A stretch of DNA of 57,632 nt, taken from Limnohabitans sp. (GTDB taxonomy: Bacteria > Pseudomonadota > Gammaproteobacteria > Burkholderiales > Burkholderiaceae_C). The notes under the pieces were generated by a model, which worked only from the letters and a program-made list of their open reading frames with translations, was not told where the DNA came from and did not search any database. A program made the position numbers and the translations under genes. Positions within the stretch are counted from its first letter, which is position 1, and each line of letters starts with the position of its first letter. The stretch is taken from assembly GCF_030158565.1 (NCBI RefSeq), contig NZ_JAOASQ010000031.1:1-57632 (forward strand). The letters are read 5' to 3'. Shown piece by piece: positions 7,627 through 16,078 of the stretch.

Positions 7627-8559
7627 TCAGGTTGACGGCCTGTGCACCGGCGTCGTGATTTGACCGTTCCACCCCTCGACGGTTTCTCTGATCAGCCTGG
7701 AGACGATTCGGCTGGCTTGGGTCAGCTGTCCTTGTTTGGGGTGGGCCAGCGTCACATAGCGCTTGAGGTCGGGGCCGATGATCTTGGCCGCTTGAAGCTT
7801 GCCCGTGCGCAACTCCTGATCCACAGAAAACGGGCCCAGCAGGGCATACAGGTGGGGGTTGTCGGCAATGAGTTCTTTTTGCACCCGCAAAGAGTCGGCT
7901 TCCAGGGTGGCTTGCAGATGGAATCCTTTGCTTTTGGCGGTCTCGTCGAGGATGGATCGCCAGTGCGCAGGCCGACGGGGCAGCACCAGCGGTAGCCCCT
8001 CCAGCCGACGGAATTCCACCGTGTCAGCATGGGTCAAGGACAGTCCCGGGCGTGAAACCAGATAGGTGCTGGCGGTGGTGAGCAAGGTCTCGTCAGGGTT
8101 GTGGGGCTTGTCGTAGCGAAAGAGGATGGCCATGTCCACGCTGCCCGCGTCGAGCATGGCGTCCAGCTCTCCGCCTTGGCCTTCGCGGATGTTGAGCGCG
8201 ATTTTGGGGAACTCGTTTTGCAGGCGTTTGAAGACCTGTGTCATCAGCGGGTGCGCCGCAGAAGGCAGGATGCCCAGGCGCACCTCCCCCATGGGGACGC
8301 GGGCGGTTTGCTGGATATCGGCAAAAAACGCGTCGGTTTCGCGGACCCATTGCCGGGCCCTGAGTGCAACGTGGTCTCCAAACTCGGTCAGGGCCACACC
8401 CCGGCCAGTGCGCCTGAACAGGGTGCCACCGCAGGCCTCTTCCAAGGCGCTGATTTGACGGCTGATGTGGGATTGCACCGTTTGGCGGTGTGCGGCCACT
8501 TTGGTGAAGCTGCCCATTTCGGCCACTTCCAAAAAGAGCTTGAAGTCCTGGATTTGCAT
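7627..8559 (-). CDS. LysR-type transcriptional regulator
   Basis: The 310-aa protein begins MQIQDFKLFLEVAEMGSFTK, the standard LysR winged helix-turn-helix (residues 1-60, including SHISRQISALEEACG). A periplasmic-binding-like effector domain follows from about residue 90. A longer frame is open upstream, but the ATG chosen here has AAAGGAGG at ideal spacing and gives the family's normal length. It is transcribed away from the FAH-hyuAB operon, the classic arrangement for a LysR activator and its target. A perfect palindrome at 8571-8592 lies right upstream of its own start. The inducer is presumably the substrate of the HyuAB pathway. Confidence 0.95.
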   Translation of the reverse strand: MQIQDFKLFLEVAEMGSFTKVAAHRQTVQSHISRQISALEEACGGTLFRRTGRGVALTEFGDHVALRARQWVRETDAFFADIQQTARVPMGEVRLGILPSAAHPLMTQVFKRLQNEFPKIALNIREGQGGELDAMLDAGSVDMAILFRYDKPHNPDETLLTTASTYLVSRPGLSLTHADTVEFRRLEGLPLVLPRRPAHWRSILDETAKSKGFHLQATLEADSLRVQKELIADNPHLYALLGPFSVDQELRTGKLQAAKIIGPDLKRYVTLAHPKQGQLTQASRIVSRLIRETVEGWNGQITTPVHRPST

Positions 8560-8570
8560 GTGCCTCCTTT

Positions 8571-8592
8571 GATATGCCAATTCAGGCATATC
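8571..8592. promoter_or_regulatory. Perfect 8+8 bp palindrome, likely LysR operator
   Basis: GATATGCC-AATTCA-GGCATATC is a perfect inverted repeat in the divergent region between the LysR gene and the FAH-hyuAB operon. It contains the T-N11-A type spacing expected of LysR recognition sites. It sits next to the regulator's ribosome binding site, so binding would also repress the regulator's own expression. Confidence 0.55.
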
Positions 8593-8696
8593 TGAAATCT
8601 CGGATTGGATTCTATGCACATGGCATTGATCTGCCTAGACTTTGCCCCAGAGTCATTCATGCATCGACAGGCGATGCGCGTTATCCGAGGAAAAAC

Positions 8697-9554
8697 ATGA
8701 GATTTGTCAGCTTTGAGTACCGTGGCAAGGCCAGTTATGGCCTTTGGAAAGATGAGAGCAACTGGTTGCAGGTGCCTGCTGCCTTTGCCGCGCAATACCC
8801 TGATTTGAAATCGGTCATCGCGGCCAATCAGCTGGACGCTTTGGAGGCCGCAGCCGTGCAGGCCGGGGAGCCCGTCAAAGCCAGCGATGCCCAACTTTTG
8901 CCTGTGATTGCGAATCCTGGAAAAGTGTTTTGCGTGGGTCTGAACTACAAGACCCATGTGGCCGAGATGAAGCGTGCCGACAGTGAGCACCCCGCCATCT
9001 TCACCCGTTTTGCAGACAGCCTCAGTGCACATGGTGCACCACTGCCCAAGCCCGCTGCCACCACGCGTTTCGATTTCGAGGGCGAGTTGGCCGTGATCAT
9101 TGGCCAAGGTGGTCGCAACATCGCTCAGGCAGATGCTTGGGACCACATTGCGGGTTACGCCTGCTTCAACGACGGCACGGCGCGCGACTGGCAGCGCCAC
9201 ACGCACCAGTGGACGCCGGGCAAGAACTTCCCCGCAACAGGGCCTTTGGGGCCTTTCATGGCCACGCGCAAGGCCATTCCCGACGTCAATCAGCTCACCC
9301 TCGAATCGCGCCTCAATGGCCAAGTCATGCAGCACGCCAGCGTGGCCGACTTGATCTTCACCTTGCCCGTGATCATCGAATACCTCTCGGGCTTCACCAA
9401 CCTGTCTCCCGGTGACGTGATTGCCACTGGCACACCCGGCGGTGTTGGCGACAAGCGCGAGCCACCGGTGTACATGAATGCAGGTGACGTCATTGAAGTC
9501 GAGATCACCGGGCTGGGCACCTTGCGAAACGTGGTGACCAACGCTGGTCTTTGA
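8697..9554 (+). CDS. Fumarylacetoacetate hydrolase (FAH)-family enzyme
   Basis: The 285-aa protein has the FAH fold. GKVFCVGLNYKTHVAEM opens the catalytic domain. RFDFEGELAVIIGQGGRNI provides the E-x-E metal ligands and CFNDGTARDWQ the Asp ligand. GDVIATGTPGGVG is the typical C-terminal loop. Family members cleave C-C bonds of acylpyruvates or hydrate/decarboxylate catechol-pathway keto acids with Mg or Mn. The ATG at 8697, preceded by GAGG, gives the normal length; an upstream in-frame ATG lies in the operator region and is unlikely. It heads the operon with hyuA and hyuB, separated from hyuA by 10 bp. The substrate is not predictable. Confidence 0.9.
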   Translation: MRFVSFEYRGKASYGLWKDESNWLQVPAAFAAQYPDLKSVIAANQLDALEAAAVQAGEPVKASDAQLLPVIANPGKVFCVGLNYKTHVAEMKRADSEHPAIFTRFADSLSAHGAPLPKPAATTRFDFEGELAVIIGQGGRNIAQADAWDHIAGYACFNDGTARDWQRHTHQWTPGKNFPATGPLGPFMATRKAIPDVNQLTLESRLNGQVMQHASVADLIFTLPVIIEYLSGFTNLSPGDVIATGTPGGVGDKREPPVYMNAGDVIEVEITGLGTLRNVVTNAGL

Positions 9555-9564
9555 AGGAAACAAG

Positions 9565-11649
9565 ATGACTGCAAACAAGAAATCACTGCGCATCGCGGTG
9601 GACATCGGCGGCACGTTCACCGACATGGCCTGCTTCGATGAAGAGACGGGTCAGATCTCTTTTGGCAAGGCGCTGTCCACCCATGGCCATTTGCATGACG
9701 GGATTCAAAACACACTGGACGGTGCAGGCATTGACCTGACCAACGGCTACCTGTTTTTGCACGGCTCCACGATTGCCATCAACACCTTGCTCGAGCGCAA
9801 TGGCGCCAACACGGCCTTGCTCATCACCGAAGGGTTTCGGGACATCTACGAAATCGGGCGCGTGAACCGGCCTGATGCCTACAACTTGTTTTTCTCCAAG
9901 CATGTGCCTTTGGTGCCGCGCTCACAACGCCATGAGGTGAGCGAGCGTCTGCGTGCCGACGGCTCTTTGCACAAGCCGCTGGACGAAGAGGGCGTCCGTG
10001 TTTTGGCTCGGCAGCTCAAGGCTGAGAAGATCGAAGCCGTGGCGGTGTTGCTGCTGCACTCGTACCGCAACCCTGACCACGAGCGCCGCGTCAAGGCCAT
10101 CTTGCAAGAGGAGATTCCAGGGGCCTTCGTGTGTGCTTCGCACGAGCTGTCGCAGGAATACCGCGAATTTGAACGTGTCTCGACAGCGGTGGCCAATGCT
10201 TATGTGGGCCCGCGTGTGTCGGCCTATCTGGGGGAGCTCGAAGAGCACCTGGAGGCCAAAGGGTTTGTTGGTGATTTTTATGCCGTTCAATCGACGGGGG
10301 GGCTGTTCCCGCTGGAGCATGCCCGCCGCGACTGTGTGCGCATGCTGGAGTCCGGCCCTGCCGCGGGCGTGATTGGCGCACAAGCCATTTGTGCGCAGCT
10401 GGGCCTGCCAGATGCCATCGCTTTTGACATGGGCGGCACCACCGCCAAAGCCGGGGTGATCAGCGAAGGTCGGCCGCTGACCACAGGCAGTGCGCTGATT
10501 GGGGGTTATGAAAAAGCTCTGCCAATTCAGATCCCGATGATGGATATCTTTGAGGTGGGCACCGGCGGTGGGTCCATGGCCCGCGTGGAACTGGGCAATT
10601 CATTGCGTGTGGGGCCAAGGTCTGCGGGCTCCATGCCCGGGCCGGTGTGCTATGGCCGGGGGGGTGAAGAGCCCACCGTGACCGATGCCAACTTGATCTT
10701 GGGTCGCCTGGACGAGCACAACTTCCTCGGGGGCGAAATGCCGCTCTACTTGGACCGTGCCCGCGAGGCGATGAACAAGAAAGTGGCCACGCCTTTGGGC
10801 CTGGACGCGACCCGCGCTGCGGATGGCATCTTGCGCATTGCGGTCACGCAGATGTCGCACGCCGTGAAGGCGGTGACGACGGAGCGTGGCCTGGATGCCG
10901 GCAGCTTCACCATGGTGACGTATGGCGGTGCAGGTCCTCTGCATGCGTCGGCCATCGCGCGTGAAATCGGTATCCGGAATGTGCTGATTCCTTATGCGCC
11001 GGGTTACTTTTCGGCTTACGGCATGCTGTTTTCCGATTTGCGTTATGACTATGTGCGCTCGGTGTTTCGCCGTCTCGATGGTTTGTCTTTCGAAGAAATC
11101 GAAGCGATCTACAAAGAGATGGAGGACGAAGGTCGCGCAGCGATCGGCGCATCCCAGATTCGTCCAGAGGAGATCGTGTTTGAGCGTGCCGGTGACATGC
11201 GCTACTTCGGTCAGGAGCATGCCGTGACGGTGGACTTGCCACGGGAATTCTTTGACCGCAAGGACCGGGCGGGCATCAAAAACCATTTTGATGAAGTGCA
11301 CAAGGTCCGTTATGGCACCTCGGCCCCCAAGGAGGCGGCCGACATTGTGAGCCTGCGCGTCACGGTGATGGGGCGCATGAAAAAGCCGCCACGCAATGAG
11401 GTGTCCGCTGGACAAGACAAGCCTGATGCTCAAGCCCTGCGTGCGCACAAGCCTGTGTATTTCCGCAGCGCGGGTGACTATGTCTCGACAGCGGTTTACA
11501 AGCGTGATCTGCTCAAAAACGGCAACCTGATCCAGGGGCCTGCACTCATCGAAGAGCATGCGTCCACCACGGTGATACAGCCCGGTGACACGGTCCGTGT
11601 GGACCAATTCGGCAATTTGCAAATTTCCATTGGGAGCGACCGCTCATGA
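9565..11649 (+). CDS. hyuA: Hydantoinase A/N-methylhydantoinase-type ATP-binding subunit (HyuA)
   Basis: The 694-aa protein starts RIAVDIGGTFTDMACFDE, the phosphate-binding motif of the ASKHA fold in HyuA proteins. The other family blocks are HGSTIAINTLLERNGANTAL, ESGPAAGVIGA and FDMGGTTAKAGVI. HyuA/HyuB pairs open cyclic amides (hydantoins, lactams, oxoproline) or carboxylate ketones at the cost of ATP. The gene's stop overlaps the hyuB start (ATGA), as usual for the two subunits. The full family length is present. The pair could be a hydantoinase, a lactamase such as caprolactamase or an acetophenone/acetone-carboxylase-like enzyme; sequence alone does not separate these. Confidence 0.9.
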   Translation: MTANKKSLRIAVDIGGTFTDMACFDEETGQISFGKALSTHGHLHDGIQNTLDGAGIDLTNGYLFLHGSTIAINTLLERNGANTALLITEGFRDIYEIGRVNRPDAYNLFFSKHVPLVPRSQRHEVSERLRADGSLHKPLDEEGVRVLARQLKAEKIEAVAVLLLHSYRNPDHERRVKAILQEEIPGAFVCASHELSQEYREFERVSTAVANAYVGPRVSAYLGELEEHLEAKGFVGDFYAVQSTGGLFPLEHARRDCVRMLESGPAAGVIGAQAICAQLGLPDAIAFDMGGTTAKAGVISEGRPLTTGSALIGGYEKALPIQIPMMDIFEVGTGGGSMARVELGNSLRVGPRSAGSMPGPVCYGRGGEEPTVTDANLILGRLDEHNFLGGEMPLYLDRAREAMNKKVATPLGLDATRAADGILRIAVTQMSHAVKAVTTERGLDAGSFTMVTYGGAGPLHASAIAREIGIRNVLIPYAPGYFSAYGMLFSDLRYDYVRSVFRRLDGLSFEEIEAIYKEMEDEGRAAIGASQIRPEEIVFERAGDMRYFGQEHAVTVDLPREFFDRKDRAGIKNHFDEVHKVRYGTSAPKEAADIVSLRVTVMGRMKKPPRNEVSAGQDKPDAQALRAHKPVYFRSAGDYVSTAVYKRDLLKNGNLIQGPALIEEHASTTVIQPGDTVRVDQFGNLQISIGSDRS

Positions 11650-13397
11650 GCACCAACGCACTTCAAACCCCAACTCAGAAGGTTGATCCCGTCATTGTGG
11701 AGATCATTCGCAACGGCCTTTTCGCCGTGACGGAGGAGATGAAAACCAACCTGATGCGCACGGCCTACAACCTCATCATTTATGAGGCGCTGGATTTCAC
11801 GGTGGGCCTGTTCACCAAGGAAGGGGACACGGTCTCCATCGGCCTGGGTCTGCCGATGTTCATTCGCGGCATGTCCGAGACGGTGAAGTCCAAGATCCGG
11901 CACTTTGGTTACGAGAACATCCACCCCGGCGATATTTTGGTGACCAACGATGCCTACACCACCGGCAGTCACCTGAATCACTTCACCTTCACCATGCCGG
12001 TCTTCCACGAAGGGGAGCTGATTGGCTTTACCTGCTGCATGGCTCACTGGCTGGATGTGGGCGGCAGTCTGGGGCAGATCACGACGGACATCTTCTCTGA
12101 AGGCATTCAGATTCCCATCGTCAAGTACCAGAGCGCGGGCAAGGTCAACCAGGATTTGATCGACATCATCGCCATGAACGTTCGGATGCCTGAGCGTGCA
12201 TTGGGTGACTTGCGTGCACAGATCACCGCCATCACCACGGGCGAGCGCCGTTTTCTGGAGTTGGTGCAACGCTACGGCAACGACGATGTGCAAGCCTCGA
12301 TCCGCGAGATCATGAACGCATCGGAAGCTTTGGCTCGCCAGAACACCTTGACGATTCCTGACGGCGTGTACGAGGCCGAGTCTTTCATGGATGACGACGG
12401 GTTGGACGTGGGCAAGCGCATTCCGATCCGTGTGAAGGTCACCGTCAAAGGTGATGAGATGGAAATCGACCTCTCGGATGTGAGTCGCCAGGTCAAGGGT
12501 TTTTACAACTCGGGTTTCACCACGGGCATTGCCTGTGCGCAGGTGGCCTACAAGTGTTTGACAACGCCGACCGATTACCCGGTCAACGATGGCAGTTTCC
12601 GCCCTCTGAAGGTCGTGATGCCGATGGGCACCGTTATCAGCGCCGAGCGGCCTTACCCGATGCGGGTGTGGATGACTTTCCCGATGACGGTGATCGACAC
12701 CATTTTCAAGGCGCTGGCACCCGCCATCCCCGATCGCGCCATCGCCGGGCACCATGCCGATCTGGTCTTTCCCAACATCCACGGCATTTCACCCGAGGAT
12801 GGTCGCCTCTTCATCGTGGGCATTGGCCCGCTGGGTGGCGGCTGGGGTGCCAAGAGCCGTGAAGACGGAGTCTCGGTCACCGTGTGCATCAACGACGGCG
12901 ACACGCACAACAGCCCCACAGAGCAACTCGAGGCCAAGTACCCGGTGCTGGTGGAAAGCTACAAAATCCGCCAGGACAGCGCTGGGGCAGGTGAATTCCG
13001 GGGAGGACTCGGCGCTGAGATGGTGGTTCAAGCCCTCTCGCCGTTTTCGGTCACCACGCGGATTGACCGCATGCATTGCAAGCCTTGGGGACTCGAAGGG
13101 GGCGGTGAAGCCGCCGGCAATGGCATTGCCATCCGCCACAAAGGCCAATGGGCAGAAGACCTGCCCAACGCCAAGATCTTCAACGTGCGCCTGGAACGCG
13201 GCGACGCCTACAAGATGCTCTCGGGCGGTGGCGGTGGCTTTGGCCATCCATTCAAGCGCGACGCACTCAAGGTGGCGGAGGATGTTCGCGAGGGTTATGT
13301 GAGCCGAGAGGCCGCTGAAAAGCTTTATGGGGTGGTACTGGATGACCAGCACCAGGTCAATGAAGCTCAAACCTCAGCATTGCGCGCCCATGTTTGA
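11646..13397 (+). CDS. hyuB: Hydantoinase B/N-methylhydantoinase-type catalytic subunit (HyuB)
   Basis: This 583-aa protein has the HyuB pattern. DPVIVEIIRNGLFAVTEEMK is at the N-terminus, followed by IHPGDILVTNDAYTTGSHLN (the conserved N-D-P/A-Y-x-x-G-x-H metal/active-site block). MAHWLDVGGSLGQ and KYPVLVESYKIRQDSAGAGE come next, with Gly-rich SGGGGGFGHP at the end. It forms a heteromer with HyuA and carries out ring opening or carboxylation once the substrate is phosphorylated. It overlaps hyuA by 4 bp and the following small gene by 8 bp, so the three are translated together. Confidence 0.9.
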   Translation: MSTNALQTPTQKVDPVIVEIIRNGLFAVTEEMKTNLMRTAYNLIIYEALDFTVGLFTKEGDTVSIGLGLPMFIRGMSETVKSKIRHFGYENIHPGDILVTNDAYTTGSHLNHFTFTMPVFHEGELIGFTCCMAHWLDVGGSLGQITTDIFSEGIQIPIVKYQSAGKVNQDLIDIIAMNVRMPERALGDLRAQITAITTGERRFLELVQRYGNDDVQASIREIMNASEALARQNTLTIPDGVYEAESFMDDDGLDVGKRIPIRVKVTVKGDEMEIDLSDVSRQVKGFYNSGFTTGIACAQVAYKCLTTPTDYPVNDGSFRPLKVVMPMGTVISAERPYPMRVWMTFPMTVIDTIFKALAPAIPDRAIAGHHADLVFPNIHGISPEDGRLFIVGIGPLGGGWGAKSREDGVSVTVCINDGDTHNSPTEQLEAKYPVLVESYKIRQDSAGAGEFRGGLGAEMVVQALSPFSVTTRIDRMHCKPWGLEGGGEAAGNGIAIRHKGQWAEDLPNAKIFNVRLERGDAYKMLSGGGGGFGHPFKRDALKVAEDVREGYVSREAAEKLYGVVLDDQHQVNEAQTSALRAHV

Positions 13398-13812
13398 TGT
13401 GATGGAAGAGAACACCACGCGTGCCCAAGCCACCTATCTGGCGGAGCTTTGGCACCGTCTGTCAGCGCAGCACATTGCGCTGGGGTGTTCTTGCTCCATG
13501 AGTGGCATCAGTGTGACGCTGGAGGATTTTGAGCGTGACATCGCCGATTATTTGTGGGCCGAAAGCGAGCGACTCGGTGCGCCAGAGGTAGTCGATTTTT
13601 TGCTCGCGCCAGGCCCGATTTGCGAACAAGACAAAGCCGTCAGAACCCTCTTGGCGCGTTTGCAGGCGGGTGAAGCAGATGATGGGGTTGCGCAGTGGTT
13701 GCTTGCGCGAATGACCAAAACCATCGAGTCTTACGCCAAGTTGCACGGCCCAGCAGTAGAAGCGCCTTTGCTGGGTGGTTCAAGGGCGTGGCGTACCGCT
13801 TATCGAGATTGA
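13390..13812 (+). CDS. Unknown 140-aa protein coupled to hyuAB
   Basis: No family is recognised. The 140-aa product is mostly helical and acidic, with a C-x-C pair in ALGCSCSMSG near residue 34 and another Cys in PGPICEQDK near residue 77. The chosen ATG overlaps the hyuB stop, which points to translational coupling; a second ATG four codons later is possible. It sits between hyuB and a Bug binding protein within one operon. By position alone it could be a small third subunit or assembly factor of the HyuAB enzyme, in the way acetone carboxylase has a small gamma subunit, but no sequence similarity to that subunit is evident. Confidence 0.6.
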   Translation: MFDVMEENTTRAQATYLAELWHRLSAQHIALGCSCSMSGISVTLEDFERDIADYLWAESERLGAPEVVDFLLAPGPICEQDKAVRTLLARLQAGEADDGVAQWLLARMTKTIESYAKLHGPAVEAPLLGGSRAWRTAYRD

Positions 13813-13840
13813 GTTTTTTCTACAAAAAAGGAGACTTCCC

Positions 13841-14812
13841 ATGTATTGCATGAAACGCAGATTTGCCGTGTTGACATTGCTGCTTTTGGGTACTGCCGCT
13901 GCAGCGCAAACCAAATTCCCGGAGGGCCCCATCAAGATGGTGGTGCCCTTTGCCGCTGGCGGGGGTGTTGACAGCGCTGCACGCTTGCTGGCCAAGCAAC
14001 TGGGCACGAATCTCAATGTGCCCGTGGTTGTGGAGAACAAGCCCGGGGCCAATGGTTCAGTGGGCGGCAAGTTCGTGCAAACGTCCAATGCAGATGGTTT
14101 GACGCTTTTGTTCTCCGCTTCGACCCATGCCTTGGCCAAGCAAGTCATGGCGACTGCGCCCTATGACCCACAGACCGATTTTGCGGCCGTGGCCCGTGTC
14201 GGTGAAGCGCCGTTGATGATGGTCATTTCCCCCAGCCTGCCCCAGACAAAACTCCCCGAAGTGATCGCGGCGGCCAAGCAAAGCCCGGACAAGTGGACCG
14301 CCGCGCTGCCGGCACTGGGTGCAGCGAGTCATTTGGGAACGCTGATGTTTGCCAAGCAAGGCAATCTGCCCAATTTGGTGACTGCCGTCTACAAAGGAAC
14401 CGCACCCGCGTTGACAGACGTGGCAGGCGGTCATGTGCAAATCCAGATCGACGCCATCATTGCGCTGCAAGGGATGGCTAAGGCCGGCAAGGTCAAACCG
14501 ATCATGGTCACTTCCGCCAAGAGAAGTTCGGTCATGCCCAATGTCCCCACGGCGGTCGAGAGCGGGTATCCCAAATTCGTGACGGAGTCCTGGTACGGTG
14601 TTTGGGCACCTAAAGCCACGCCAGCTGATCGTGTGCAGTCGCTCAACAAAGCAATCAACGAGGCTGTTCAGCAGTTGACCAAAGCCGGCGCTTGGGAGCC
14701 GCTGGGGGTTGAACCCGTCACCGAAAGCAGTGAGGACTTCCGCAAGTACATGGCGACTTATGTCATCGAGAGTGCTGACTTGCTCAAAGGCGCGGGCTTC
14801 AAGCCGGAGTAA
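13841..14812 (+). CDS. Bug/TctC-family periplasmic solute-binding protein
   Basis: The 323-aa protein has a signal peptide (RRFAVLTLLLLGTAAAAQ), then GPIKMVVPFAAGGGVDSAAR and VPVVVENKPGANGSVGGKFV, the two defining blocks of tripartite tricarboxylate receptors. The ATG at 13841 has AAAAAGGAG ahead of it and gives the right length; an earlier in-frame start is not supported. It is the last gene of the FAH-hyuAB operon and no TctAB genes are nearby. It probably delivers the operon's substrate, most likely a small carboxylate or cyclic amide acid, to a permease encoded elsewhere. Confidence 0.93.
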   Translation: MYCMKRRFAVLTLLLLGTAAAAQTKFPEGPIKMVVPFAAGGGVDSAARLLAKQLGTNLNVPVVVENKPGANGSVGGKFVQTSNADGLTLLFSASTHALAKQVMATAPYDPQTDFAAVARVGEAPLMMVISPSLPQTKLPEVIAAAKQSPDKWTAALPALGAASHLGTLMFAKQGNLPNLVTAVYKGTAPALTDVAGGHVQIQIDAIIALQGMAKAGKVKPIMVTSAKRSSVMPNVPTAVESGYPKFVTESWYGVWAPKATPADRVQSLNKAINEAVQQLTKAGAWEPLGVEPVTESSEDFRKYMATYVIESADLLKGAGFKPE

Positions 14813-14892
14813 TTTCTTTTGCACCAGTGAATGGCCATGGGGGCTGGGTAATATGCTGGTATTCCCTTCAAAACCCATGACCTTCCAATACC

Positions 14893-15696
14893 ATGCGATC
14901 AATCACTGCGCTGATGGCCTCTTGTTTGCTCATGGCTTGCGCCACGCCCCCAATGCCTTTGAGCGCTGACCCCATTGCCGTGGTGGCCGCTGGCAGTTTG
15001 CGTGAGGCGATGACCGACATCGCCAAGGCGCATGAGGCCCGCACCGGTCAAAAACTGAGCTTGTCTTTTGCGGCCTCGGGGCTGCTGCGCGAGCGCATCG
15101 AAAAGGGCGAAGCGGCTCAGGTCTTTGCCTCGGCCGACATGGGGCATCCGCAAAAGCTGGCCGACGCCGGCAGCTGGAGCCCGCCGCGTGTGTTTGTGCG
15201 CAACCAACTGTGTGCGATCACCCAGGCCAACTTCAACCTCACGCCCGAGCGTTTGCTGGCCGCCTTGCTCGATCCGGCGGTGCGTGTGGGCACCAGCACC
15301 CCCAAGGCCGACCCGGCCGGTGACTACGCCTGGGCGCTGTTTCGCAGGGCCGATGCGGTCAGCGCTGGCGCTTACGCCACGCTGGAGCGCAAGGCTTTGC
15401 AGCTGACGGGTGGCCCCAGTTCGCCCAAAGCACCGGCGGGTCGCGGCACTTACGCTTGGGTCATGGACCAGGGGCGGGCCGACGTTTTCTTGACCTATTG
15501 CACCAATGCGGTGTCGGCCCAACAAGAGGTGCCCCGCCTGAAGATCGTGGCGGTGCCGCCCAATTTGCAGGTGTCCGCAGACTACGGCCTCACCGTGCGC
15601 CGTGGCACCCACCCCGCCGCACAGGCCTTTGCCGACGCCTTGCTCGAGCCCAGCGCACAGGCTGTGTTTGCGCGGTATGGGTTTGGCAGTCCTTGA
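14893..15696 (+). CDS. ModA-like (molybdate-type) substrate-binding lipoprotein
   Basis: The 267-aa protein starts with a short hydrophobic signal ending LMASCLLMAC, where a lipobox-like L-M-A-C suggests lipid attachment. Next comes IAVVAAGSLREAMTDIAKAH, typical of ModA-type oxyanion-binding proteins, with FAASGLLRERIEKGEAAQVF as the second block. ModA proteins bind molybdate or tungstate for an ABC transporter. No modB or modC follows, so it is either an orphan or serves the tungstate or another transporter. Some ModA-like proteins bind other anions or sense them, so the ligand is uncertain. Confidence 0.75.
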   Translation: MRSITALMASCLLMACATPPMPLSADPIAVVAAGSLREAMTDIAKAHEARTGQKLSLSFAASGLLRERIEKGEAAQVFASADMGHPQKLADAGSWSPPRVFVRNQLCAITQANFNLTPERLLAALLDPAVRVGTSTPKADPAGDYAWALFRRADAVSAGAYATLERKALQLTGGPSSPKAPAGRGTYAWVMDQGRADVFLTYCTNAVSAQQEVPRLKIVAVPPNLQVSADYGLTVRRGTHPAAQAFADALLEPSAQAVFARYGFGSP

Positions 15697-15738
15697 TTTG
15701 GGCTTCTTTTCTTGTCATCCCGGGCAAAGACCCTTTTT

Positions 15739-15834
15739 GTCATCCCGGGCGAAGACCCGGGATCCACTGGGCGGTGCGGCCCTTTGCAAATGCCGGTTGT
15801 GCACCATGGATCCCGGATCAAGTCCGGGATGACA
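15739..15834. repeat. Bipartite REP-like palindromic element, copy 1
   Basis: The element is built from two imperfect hairpins in opposite orientation. The left one is GTCATCCCGGG-cgaaga-CCCGGGATCCA and the right one is TGGATCCCGG-atcaagt-CCGGGATGAC. About 40 bp of shared core lie between them. The ends are inverted repeats of each other. A near-identical copy follows at 15882-15976 and an inverted one lies at 42534-42627. Solo half-sites (GTCCGGGATGACA) flank it at 15712, 15847 and 16015. No protein is encoded. Confidence 0.85.
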
Positions 15835-15881
15835 GGCTGAGAGGTAGTCCGGGATGACATCTTGAGAGGCTGACTCTTTTT

Positions 15882-15976
15882 GTCATCCCGGGCGAAGACC
15901 CGGGATCCACTGGGCGGTGCGGCCCTTTGCAAATGCCGGTTGTGCGCCATGGATCCCGGATCAAGTCCGGGATGAC
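15882..15976. repeat. Bipartite REP-like palindromic element, copy 2
   Basis: This copy is nearly identical to the one at 15739-15834 across the whole length, in the same orientation, 47 bp downstream of it. The stretch 15697-16078 has no gene; it consists of these two copies plus four degraded half-sites, each followed by a short CTTGAGA/TTGAGA tag. It may also act as a transcription terminator or mRNA-stabilising structure between the ModA-like and hydrolase genes. Confidence 0.85.
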
Positions 15977-16078
15977 ATTTTGAGAGGTGGTAAGGGATGA
16001 CATCTTGAGACGCCGTCCGGGATGACATGATTTGTGCAAAGATCCTCCACTTCGACACACCCATTCAAGGAGCCCTTT

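Noticed and set aside
8388..9626. 412-codon minus-strand frame
   Set aside because: Antisense to the FAH-family gene and overlapping the LysR start. Its last residues merely repeat the LysR region in another frame.
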